NCBI RefSeq assembly: GCF_033344935.1
Contig: NZ_JAWPMM010000001.1
Span: 3,809,501 to 3,873,500 of the forward strand
Origin: Reichenbachiella sp.
GTDB lineage: Bacteria; Bacteroidota; Bacteroidia; Cytophagales; Cyclobacteriaceae
Direction: 5' to 3'
Length of the DNA stretch: 64,000 nucleotides
The translations under genes and the position numbers were made by a program. The notes beneath the pieces were generated by a model. It saw only the letters and a program-made list of their open reading frames with translations, was not told where the DNA came from and ran no database searches. Positions 28,099 through 35,619 of this stretch are shown here, piece by piece. The stretch's first letter is position 1; every line of letters begins with the position of its first letter.

Positions 28099-30102
28099 TT
28101 ATTCTCTGATCAACATCAATAGGTGCGCAGCGGACCAACTAAAATGCTTGGCATTGAGGCCTTCGCCGGTGATGGGGTGATAATTTTCGCGTATAGGCCC
28201 GTCCGTCATCAGGCCTTCGGCGTTGTTAAACAGTTTGTTTTTGAGCTCGTTGGCTTCTTGGTGATAGCCATATTTTTCCAGTCCTCGAATAGCAAAATAC
28301 ACCTGATCGAGCCAAACCGGGCCACGCCAGTATCCATTTTTCGGATTGAACTTTGGGTGAGAAGCGTCTAGGGTTGGTAGTGGTACTTTGGTGTTGAACT
28401 GAGACTGATCCATGATGTGATTAGCCACGGCAGCAGCCTGCTCCTCCGTAGCCAATCCCGCCCAAAGCGGAATCCAGCCTTCGGGACCAAATATCTGAAT
28501 GACTTTATCATCCAACATCACATCGAAGAAAAAGCCTTTTCCGCTATCGTAAAATTGCTCCTTTATCTGCTCAGCAAGTCCTAACGCTTCTTGCCGATAT
28601 CTTTCTGCATCAGAAGTTTCCCCCAGTATTTGCGCCAACTGAACCAGGTACAACTTCTCCGCATAAAGGTAAGCATTGAGGTCTACCGACTCTTGATCCA
28701 AGGAATACCCGCCTCCTCCATTCGTAAGCATGGTGGCCTCATCGAAGCGTACGGCATTGTCCATGCCGCTCTCCCAGGCAGCGGCTACTCGGGTGCCGTC
28801 CGTAGATCCATATTCGCACAAGCCATTTTGGTCGTGATCGCGGAAATCGTACCACCATTGATGATATTTTTTGAGTTTTGGATAGAGCTGCTTAATAAAT
28901 ATTGTATCCTGAGTGGTCTCAAATACTTTGGCTATTGCCCAACCTGATAGTGGCGGTTTGGTATCTCTCCAGTTGTGTTTTTCGATCAACGTATCCCTGA
29001 AAATACAGTCCGCAATCATGCCATCAATATCCTGATAATCATACATGGTCAGTATTTGATCCTTGGCCAATTGTGGAAGGATATCCGCCAATCCAACGGA
29101 ATGTTTCCACGAATCCCAAGCCCAAAAACCATGAAATCCTCCGTAGGCATAGGACGGAAACAATCCATCATGCTTCAATTCGCCGGCAGCGCTTCGCCAG
29201 TTGTTGATCAGTGTGTTAAGGGATTTTACCGCTACGTCTTTGTAAACAGAATCAATCGCCTGTCCGTCTGTTTTCTCCAATGTTTTTGTCAGGTAGTCAT
29301 TCCACCTTTTTTGATTATTAGCGAAAGCCCAGACCGGATTGACCAGTGCTTTGTCTATCGCTTCTTTATCATCTCTTCTCTCACTTTCGGTGAAATATGT
29401 CGACTGCACGTAGCTGATCTTGACCGGGAAATTAGGGTTGAGATCAAATTCCTGTTCCTGACCAACGAACGAATTGGCTTCAATCACGCCATCGGCAGGC
29501 TGATCAAAGGTGAGCAACACCTTGGTTTTGCTGCTATCAGATTGCAACAATAGTTGATCATTGTCCACACTAAAAGACCACCCTGATAACCAAGTAGCTG
29601 CTTTCAGATCAGCCACTACCTTCGGCTGTTTGGCGTTGCTTTCGATTTGATATTGCACCAAGGTGGATCTGTTGGAAATGAAGATCAGCTCTTGCTTGAT
29701 CGTGATGCCTTCTAACTGATAAGTCTGAATTAGTCTCCCAGGTAAATAGAGACTTTCTATCATTTTGGCGGAAGACCAATCCAATGCCAAACCACCCAAA
29801 GACAACTGCAGTGTAACCAACTGCTGAGAAGCCCAAATACCATTGTCGTCGGTCATCAAATAAGGGCCTACAAAACCTCCAGACGGCTTCGGACTCAGCG
29901 AATAACTATGCCATGCACCCAGGTCTGAAAAACTAAAGACCGAGCGATCCTTTACATTATTTGGCATACCCCAAAGGTCGAACAAATTTGAAAATTCTGG
30001 TTGCAGGTTTTCGACATTGGAACTTTGGCTTTGGCCGCAAGACATCAAAACCGCAAGTCCCAAACATCCAATAAGGCTTATTGTCACTAAGTCATTTTTC
30101 AT
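28099..30102 (-). CDS. GH63-like (trehalase/glucosidase I fold) glycosidase lipoprotein
   Basis: A 667-residue lipoprotein (lipobox LMSC, Cys22). An N-terminal beta-domain (to about 250) is followed by an (alpha/alpha)6 domain with FWAWDSWKHSVGLADILPQLAKDQILTMYDYQDIDGMIAD, KPPLSGWAIAKVF, AAWESGMDNAVRFD and the closing NGYWRGPVWLDQVYFAIRGLEKYG and GEGLNAKHFSWSAAHLL motifs found in GH63 and MGH1-type enzymes. GH63 members act on alpha-glucosides, alpha-mannosylglycerate and related bonds; the substrate here is unknown. First gene of a two-gene unit with GH2; its promoter carries the shared PUL site. Confidence 0.78.
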   Translation of the reverse strand: MKNDLVTISLIGCLGLAVLMSCGQSQSSNVENLQPEFSNLFDLWGMPNNVKDRSVFSFSDLGAWHSYSLSPKPSGGFVGPYLMTDDNGIWASQQLVTLQLSLGGLALDWSSAKMIESLYLPGRLIQTYQLEGITIKQELIFISNRSTLVQYQIESNAKQPKVVADLKAATWLSGWSFSVDNDQLLLQSDSSKTKVLLTFDQPADGVIEANSFVGQEQEFDLNPNFPVKISYVQSTYFTESERRDDKEAIDKALVNPVWAFANNQKRWNDYLTKTLEKTDGQAIDSVYKDVAVKSLNTLINNWRSAAGELKHDGLFPSYAYGGFHGFWAWDSWKHSVGLADILPQLAKDQILTMYDYQDIDGMIADCIFRDTLIEKHNWRDTKPPLSGWAIAKVFETTQDTIFIKQLYPKLKKYHQWWYDFRDHDQNGLCEYGSTDGTRVAAAWESGMDNAVRFDEATMLTNGGGGYSLDQESVDLNAYLYAEKLYLVQLAQILGETSDAERYRQEALGLAEQIKEQFYDSGKGFFFDVMLDDKVIQIFGPEGWIPLWAGLATEEQAAAVANHIMDQSQFNTKVPLPTLDASHPKFNPKNGYWRGPVWLDQVYFAIRGLEKYGYHQEANELKNKLFNNAEGLMTDGPIRENYHPITGEGLNAKHFSWSAAHLLMLIRE

Positions 30103-30106
30103 ATTT

Positions 30107-30163
30107 CAAATGTATCTTTTAGATCAGGTTTTGCTAAATAATTTACCCCTACACTACCCCTAC
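30107..30163 (-). promoter_or_regulatory. PUL promoter of the GH63-like/GH2 unit
   Basis: On the minus strand the -7 box is TACATTTG (30107-30114), a perfect TAnnTTTG. Exactly 30 bp upstream sit two GTAGGGGT copies (30145-30152 and 30156-30163), each preceded by T, 11 bp apart. The -33 region is weak (TTTA), as expected of an activator-dependent promoter. The box lies 4 bp before the start codon region, giving a very short leader. Same layout as at 33810, 43621 and 51102. Confidence 0.82.
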
Positions 30164-30175
30164 ATTGTTATTTAA

Positions 30176-31207
30176 TCAGGCCAATTCGGCCATTTGCATA
30201 ACTTTTCGAGCTTTGATCTCCTCTACCAAAGCTTCTTGTGCAGCTCTTTTTTGCAAATCAATTTTAAGATGCTCTTGTTTGAGCGTTTCTTTTTTCAATC
30301 TTTCATTTTCTATTTCAAATTCCCGTATCTCTTCAGCGGAGAAAATTAATGGCTTATTGCCATTCACGGTGTACCTGTTCTTCATCAGCATTTGACCTGC
30401 GATTGATTCGAATATCTCGACTTCTTTTTCGGTTAAAACAGATTTGTACTTCTGCGTATTATTTTTGAGAATAGGCTGAGTGACGTTAGACCACATAAAA
30501 CCAGAAGCAGCAGTATGCTTGGATTCTTCTGATTGGAAATAATTGAAAACCTGATCCGAATAAGGCAAACCTAAAAAAGCACAAATCTGACGCATCACCT
30601 GCTCTGGCTCATGGATCAAATCCTCATATCTAATTGTGATGGCCCGATCGGTCCCAATATTTCCGACCAGATCTTCAGATTTTTGCTGGAGATTATTCCA
30701 ATATTTCGCCAAATGGTAGCTGTGTTTTTCACCCACCGCTACTTTTTTGAAAGAAGCGGCTACATCCCTGCCGTCTCTAACCAGACGGATATACAATGGC
30801 TTCAATCCATTACTTTCGAATTGATCAGCATAACTGACGTTGGCCATACTTTTGCAACACCAAAAGTTGGCACCATTGGCAGCAGCCATTTGTTCGTAAA
30901 TACTTTTGAAAATTTCGATCAGATTTCGATTGGTGGACTGTGCGAAAATTTGCTCTCTATCCAAAGCTACATTTTCCCAAACCACAGGATTAGTCTCCAC
31001 CAGTCGGCAGGCATCTTCGACCAGTTGTCTGAAGTTTGACGCATCAGACAAATCGCCATACTGCCCCAAAAGCGGCATGAAAGTTTTGAGAATGTGCGGT
31101 GGGTGAGGAGCTACCACACCTTCCAACTCATTGATCATGAGCCTTAGCAAATTGGACCCAGAGCGCTGAGTACCTATGATTTGGATGGGCGTATATTGCT
31201 TATTCAT
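30176..31207 (-). CDS. PAPS-type sulfotransferase family protein with C-terminal coiled coil
   Basis: A 343-residue cytoplasmic protein of the P-loop sulfotransferase family. The 5'-phosphosulfate loop is GTQRSGSNLLR (residues 12-22) and the 3'-phosphate motif is RLVRDGRDVAASF (RDGRD at 144-148); ITIRYEDLIHEPEQVMRQICAFLGLPY is also typical. After about residue 285 a charged Glu/Lys/Leu coiled coil extends to the end, unusual for the family. The start at 31207 overlaps the ChrA stop as ATGA, better than an upstream ATG at 31276. It would add sulfate from PAPS to an unknown acceptor. Third gene of the ASST-ChrA operon. Confidence 0.82.
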   Translation of the reverse strand: MNKQYTPIQIIGTQRSGSNLLRLMINELEGVVAPHPPHILKTFMPLLGQYGDLSDASNFRQLVEDACRLVETNPVVWENVALDREQIFAQSTNRNLIEIFKSIYEQMAAANGANFWCCKSMANVSYADQFESNGLKPLYIRLVRDGRDVAASFKKVAVGEKHSYHLAKYWNNLQQKSEDLVGNIGTDRAITIRYEDLIHEPEQVMRQICAFLGLPYSDQVFNYFQSEESKHTAASGFMWSNVTQPILKNNTQKYKSVLTEKEVEIFESIAGQMLMKNRYTVNGNKPLIFSAEEIREFEIENERLKKETLKQEHLKIDLQKRAAQEALVEEIKARKVMQMAELA

Positions 31208-32406
31208 AATAAAAATCCAATTAGACCTATGACCATAGCCGAAAGCATGAGCATAGGGGTTGATAATTTGAACCAAAGACCTGCAATGAGCAGTAATCCG
31301 AAAGAAATCAAGGCCTGCTCATCTGTCAGTGTACCTCTGGCAATCGTAATTGCTGCGGATAGTATCAAACCGAGGACTACCGGCCTTAATCCTTCAAAAA
31401 TTCCTTTGATATTTTTGTTATCCTTGTAGCGTATCAGCCAGTGACTGCAAACAATCATGAGCAAACCTGATGGTAAAAAAATCCCAAGAGTTGCCAGGCA
31501 CGCCCCAGTAAAACCTGCTACTTTGTATCCGATGAAAGTGGCACTAATAAGTATGGGACCTGGTGTGATTTGGCTTATGGCCAGTGCCGTGTTGAACTCA
31601 GACAAACTCAGCCATTGCATGGACTCTACTATTGTTTCTTGTATGATCGGTATGATGACATAACCACCTCCAAACAAGGTCAGGCTCATTGACGAAAAGG
31701 TGAATAGTACTTTGAGATTGGTTAGCCAAAGAGACTCGTTCTGAAAGAAATAAAGACCTAAAACTATCACTACAATAACTGCCAGCAGTACGGCAAAATG
31801 CCGAATCAAATGGTTTGTAGAAGCAGTGATATTAGTTGTCAAAGCGTTCTCCTCCTTCTTTCTCAAAAAGAAAAAACCAAAAACAGCTCCAACCAACATC
31901 ACGACCAACGTTGCAAAGATGCCGTTGAGCCATTGACCAGCTACCAGAGCGACGGCAGACAAGACAATATGACTTGCACCTGTCAAATGCTTTTTTGACA
32001 TATTCACTACCACCATCAGAATGATCACTACGATGGCTGGCATCACCCATGAGATGATTGTTTGGAAAAGTTGCAGTTCGCCGTATTGGAAATAGAAAAC
32101 CGAAAACAAAAGCACCAACAAAAAGCATGGTAGGGTAACGGCAAACATAGACAGCAAACCACCCCAAAAGCCTTTGAGTCGATAGCCAACAAATCCTACA
32201 GTATTGACAGCCAAAGGACCCGGAAGAATGGAAGCCAGACTCACTCCGTCTAGTAAGACTTGATTATCCAGCGTTTTATCCTCTTCCACCATTTGCTTTT
32301 GCAGGACAGCAATCAATGCCATAAACCCTCCAAATGAAAATGACCCCACTTTCAGAAATGTCTTAAATAGATAACCCATCGATAGGTTCGCCGAATTATC
32401 TGACAT
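31204..32406 (-). CDS. ChrA (CHR) family transporter, two-domain
   Basis: A 400-residue inner-membrane protein made of two homologous CHR halves. The first has FLKVGSFSFGGFMALIAVLQ and SLASILPGPLAVNTVGFVGYRL; the second has LFGGGYVIIPIIQETIV and ALAISQITPGPILISATFIGYKVAGF, i.e. the FGG and PGP motifs in both. Known ChrA proteins expel chromate, a sulfate analogue. Here it sits between two sulfate-transfer enzyme genes, overlapping both (11 bp upstream, 4 bp downstream), so sulfate or sulfite movement is a reasonable inference, not shown. Confidence 0.9.
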   Translation of the reverse strand: MSDNSANLSMGYLFKTFLKVGSFSFGGFMALIAVLQKQMVEEDKTLDNQVLLDGVSLASILPGPLAVNTVGFVGYRLKGFWGGLLSMFAVTLPCFLLVLLFSVFYFQYGELQLFQTIISWVMPAIVVIILMVVVNMSKKHLTGASHIVLSAVALVAGQWLNGIFATLVVMLVGAVFGFFFLRKKEENALTTNITASTNHLIRHFAVLLAVIVVIVLGLYFFQNESLWLTNLKVLFTFSSMSLTLFGGGYVIIPIIQETIVESMQWLSLSEFNTALAISQITPGPILISATFIGYKVAGFTGACLATLGIFLPSGLLMIVCSHWLIRYKDNKNIKGIFEGLRPVVLGLILSAAITIARGTLTDEQALISFGLLLIAGLWFKLSTPMLMLSAMVIGLIGFLL

Positions 32407-33790
32407 GGCTCAAATCGTATAATTGCGGGACATACTCGGCACGATAGGGATCCGGAATCCCAACACGTGCCCTACACAATACCTCTCCTACTGGATTGAC
32501 CACCACAAGAGAATTGGTACGAGGTGCGCAAATCAGGAAATTGTCATTGTTCATCAAATAAGCACTGCCCATTTTGTCGCAATACAAATCCTCCGGTAGT
32601 TCAATGATTGTTTTTATATCAGCCGTTTTGTTGGACTCTTCTATTTGATAAGTAACTATTCGCGTCTGGCGTTCTTTTCTACCATTGTCGAAGACCTGAT
32701 AGCTTCCTTCTGGATTGATATGGAAGGCATGTTGGCCATAAAAATAGCCAGAGCTGTCCACTGCGATATTGCCCCCCTCTCCCAGCTTCCAAAATACGTC
32801 TCCGCTTTGGGCATCGATTTTCCAAACCTGATTGAAATTCCTAAATGAGATCAAATAATTCCCATCTTGATCTATAGACAGACTGTTTGCATGACTCCAA
32901 TCCTCAGCGGTTTTAAGAATGGTGGAATCCAAAGCAGGATTGAGATAGTCGAATATCGACCAAGACCAAAGCACTTGACCCGAAGTGTCCATTTTTACGA
33001 TTTTATCTCCCATCACTTGCTGATCGGGTGACCCTCCCACTTTCGACAAATCGTGTTTTTGAAATTCGTAGACCAATGCCAGGAGATTGCCCTCCTCGTT
33101 ATATCTCACTTCGTGATGTGCTTCTAATGGTTCATTCAATTTGCTCAAATCGAGGTGAAAAAGTTCATTCCCTAATAAATCATACTCCACAATCTGATCA
33201 CCAGAACTGTTACGATGCTTGGCGGCACCATAAAGCACGAGCACCCGATCCTTATCTGTCCAATGTGATAGCTTCGGTTGCTTGGGTACACTTTGATACC
33301 ACACCACATCTCCATCCTGATCTATCAAATAGATAATCCCATTTACCATTCTTCGCTGAGACAAAATATAACCATCCAATCCCGCCACTTTTTCCTCATC
33401 CCAACGCAGGTGCAGAACATTGATTGGGAATTTCTCGGTAGTGAAACTCTGTATATCGCTGCTGTTCTCCGTCTTCTCATTTCTAGCGATTACCTGATAC
33501 TCATAAGTGGTAATACCCTTTAACCCCACTAAAGACATGTAGTGACTCTGGCCTACAGGAGAAAGTGGAGAGTAATACTTTTGATCTGGTTTGTCTTTGA
33601 CCCAAAATGCAACGTAAGCTTCAGCTTCCTGATTCAAGTCAAAAGAGACCTTCATTCGGAGTTCATTCGTAGAATCCGGAAGAGCTACAGGATCCGTAGT
33701 AAACTGAATAGTTTCCGACTGGCAAGAAGAAAGCCAATAGCCTAACACCAGACAGGCTAAAAATGGGGTATGTTTAATAAAAGTCAACAT
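32396..33790 (-). CDS. Aryl-sulfate sulfotransferase (ASST)-family lipoprotein
   Basis: A 464-residue lipoprotein (lipobox LSSC, Cys23). An N-terminal Ig/FN3-like domain (about 25-120, with GLKGITTYEYQVIARN) precedes a six-bladed beta-propeller of the arylsulfotransferase type: GIIYLIDQDGDVVWYQSVP, DWSHANSLSIDQDGNYLISFRN, QVWKIDAQSGDVFWKLG and FYGQHAFHIN. ASST enzymes move sulfate between phenolic esters without PAPS in the periplasm; catalytic His residues cannot be assigned firmly here, so it may be only a family relative. First gene of a tight three-gene operon under the shared PUL promoter. Confidence 0.8.
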   Translation of the reverse strand: MLTFIKHTPFLACLVLGYWLSSCQSETIQFTTDPVALPDSTNELRMKVSFDLNQEAEAYVAFWVKDKPDQKYYSPLSPVGQSHYMSLVGLKGITTYEYQVIARNEKTENSSDIQSFTTEKFPINVLHLRWDEEKVAGLDGYILSQRRMVNGIIYLIDQDGDVVWYQSVPKQPKLSHWTDKDRVLVLYGAAKHRNSSGDQIVEYDLLGNELFHLDLSKLNEPLEAHHEVRYNEEGNLLALVYEFQKHDLSKVGGSPDQQVMGDKIVKMDTSGQVLWSWSIFDYLNPALDSTILKTAEDWSHANSLSIDQDGNYLISFRNFNQVWKIDAQSGDVFWKLGEGGNIAVDSSGYFYGQHAFHINPEGSYQVFDNGRKERQTRIVTYQIEESNKTADIKTIIELPEDLYCDKMGSAYLMNNDNFLICAPRTNSLVVVNPVGEVLCRARVGIPDPYRAEYVPQLYDLSHVR

Positions 33791-33809
33791 CAGTATGTTT
33801 GATGAAAAT

Positions 33810-33866
33810 CAAAAATACCCTTAAACACACTGAGAATAGATTTTTTCGGCTCTACATGACCTCTAC
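33810..33866 (-). promoter_or_regulatory. PUL promoter of the ASST-ChrA-sulfotransferase operon
   Basis: On the minus strand a perfect -7 box TATTTTTG (33810-33817) has, exactly 30 bp upstream, GTAGAGCC (33848-33855) and, 11 bp further, GTAGAGGT (33859-33866), each preceded by T. The -33 region is weak. It lies in the 77-bp gap between this operon and the end of the regulator gene. Confidence 0.82.
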
Positions 33867-33867
33867 A

Positions 33868-35565
33868 CTATACATCACGCAGGTAGTCGGTAAGGATATC
33901 CTCGGGGTCAAGCTCCAGTTTCTTCCTCAGCCGATATCTACTGATTTCTACAGATTTTACAGAGATATTGTTGAGGGAAGATATCTCCTTGGAACTTAGG
34001 TTGAGTCTCAGTTGAGCAGCCAGACGCATATCATTGTCGGTCAGGTTTGGAAATTTTTCTTTCAGTCTAAAGAAGAAGTCATCATGCAGCTGCTCCACAT
34101 CAGAATAGAATCCATCGATGTCCTCATTAATTTTCAACCGGCTTTCAAATTCGCTTATCAATGATTTGATTTTTTGTTCGGCATCGGCTCTATCTAAAAA
34201 GTCGAATTTCTTTAATGAATTAGCGAGTAGCTGATAAGTCTCGTTACGCTGAGAGATGAAAAGTCCCATCTTGGTTAATTCCTTTTTTCGGTATTCCAAA
34301 CGCTCCTTTAGGCGTGCGGATTCTACTTCTTCTTTTTCCAGTTGGACCTTGACCAGGTTCTGATTGATCTCGAAGATTTTCTTATTCTTCTTCATACCGC
34401 TCACCAATCTATTGACAATCAAAATACCAATGACTAACAGCAGCACCATGCCTACGATGAGCGCATTTTTTCGAAGCTCCTCTGCCTCCTTTTCTTGTTT
34501 CAATAAATTAACCTCATTCTCCCGACGTTCGGATTCGTACAAAATCCTCATTTCTGCTAATCGATTCTGTTTCTCATCAGAAAGTATTTCTTTTTGAATC
34601 GAATCATAAGATGTGAGGTACTCCAGTGACTTTTCGAAATCACCTTTTGCTTTGTAAAGCGCCGAGGATAAAAAGAAATTTCTTTCTTTAAGTACTTTAT
34701 TAACATTTACTGAGTCAATGAGCTGCCGAGCTCTTTCTAAGTATTCTTCACTTAGATCATATTTTTTTCTCTGAAATTGCACATTGGCCAATTCATTCAA
34801 AATTTCGACTTGTTCAAAATATTCAGCTGTATTTTCTATTAGTGCTAAAGCCTTTTCTAAATGATCTTGCGCCAAATCCAACTCACCTAAAGCAGCATAA
34901 CTTGTTCCCAAATTGGCATGTGAACTGGAAATTCTTTCTTTGTTTCCAAATGGTAATTTGAGCCTTAAAGACTGAGTGGAATAGGATATGGCCTTTAGAT
35001 GATCTTTTTTACTTGAATATATTATACCTAGGCTATTATAACTATAGGCAATGCGCTCATCATCTCCGAGCTCCTTATGGATGTCAAGTACTTTGAAGTG
35101 ATAATCAAGAGCATTGTCAAAATATCCTATATCGTAATACAACCAACCGATCGTTCGAAGGGTGTATGCAATATCTTTTACATCCCCCACTTGCTCCCTC
35201 ACCTTCAGCGATTTTAAACCATAATCCAAGGCCTGATCATAGGAATCATTAAACAAATAGCCTTGACAAATATTTAATAACGCATATCCTTCCTCTTTGG
35301 GATTCCTAAGCTCCTTTGCTAACGCCAACGCTTCTAAGCCGTAATTGATACTTTTATCTGCATTGAGTTCCCAATAAGCTTCTGCAAGTAAATTGAGATT
35401 TTTGAGCTTTTCTTCTTTTTGCATGACTGGCAATCGATGCACAAGACTGTCGATTAAGTTTTGAGCATTAGTGACCGGTCGATCCCATAGCGATTCTTGC
35501 GCCTGGCAATTCAGACTAATTACAAAAATTAGCCATAATGTTGAAATGCAATGAAGTCTTCTCAA
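33868..35565 (-). CDS. TPR-transmembrane-LuxR-type HTH regulator
   Basis: A 565-residue regulator typical of Bacteroidota. Signal peptide/first TM (about 1-22), six or seven TPR repeats (about 40-330, e.g. AYSYNSLGIIYSSKKDHLKAI and ANLGTSYAALGELDLAQDHL), one TM helix (about 366-388), a coiled coil (about 390-440), and a C-terminal LuxR-like helix-turn-helix (LTDNDMRLAAQLRLNLSSKEISSLNNISVKSVEISRYRLRKKL, about 510-552). The periplasmic TPRs would sense a ligand or partner, with the HTH in the cytoplasm. Position inside the PUL makes it the candidate binder of the TGTAGAGGT pairs. No kinase or receiver domain is present. Confidence 0.85.
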   Translation of the reverse strand: MRRLHCISTLWLIFVISLNCQAQESLWDRPVTNAQNLIDSLVHRLPVMQKEEKLKNLNLLAEAYWELNADKSINYGLEALALAKELRNPKEEGYALLNICQGYLFNDSYDQALDYGLKSLKVREQVGDVKDIAYTLRTIGWLYYDIGYFDNALDYHFKVLDIHKELGDDERIAYSYNSLGIIYSSKKDHLKAISYSTQSLRLKLPFGNKERISSSHANLGTSYAALGELDLAQDHLEKALALIENTAEYFEQVEILNELANVQFQRKKYDLSEEYLERARQLIDSVNVNKVLKERNFFLSSALYKAKGDFEKSLEYLTSYDSIQKEILSDEKQNRLAEMRILYESERRENEVNLLKQEKEAEELRKNALIVGMVLLLVIGILIVNRLVSGMKKNKKIFEINQNLVKVQLEKEEVESARLKERLEYRKKELTKMGLFISQRNETYQLLANSLKKFDFLDRADAEQKIKSLISEFESRLKINEDIDGFYSDVEQLHDDFFFRLKEKFPNLTDNDMRLAAQLRLNLSSKEISSLNNISVKSVEISRYRLRKKLELDPEDILTDYLRDV

Positions 35566-35619
35566 AAGCCTGAATTCATTAATTGTTTATAATATTAAAA
35601 ATACAAAGGAAAACTAGTG

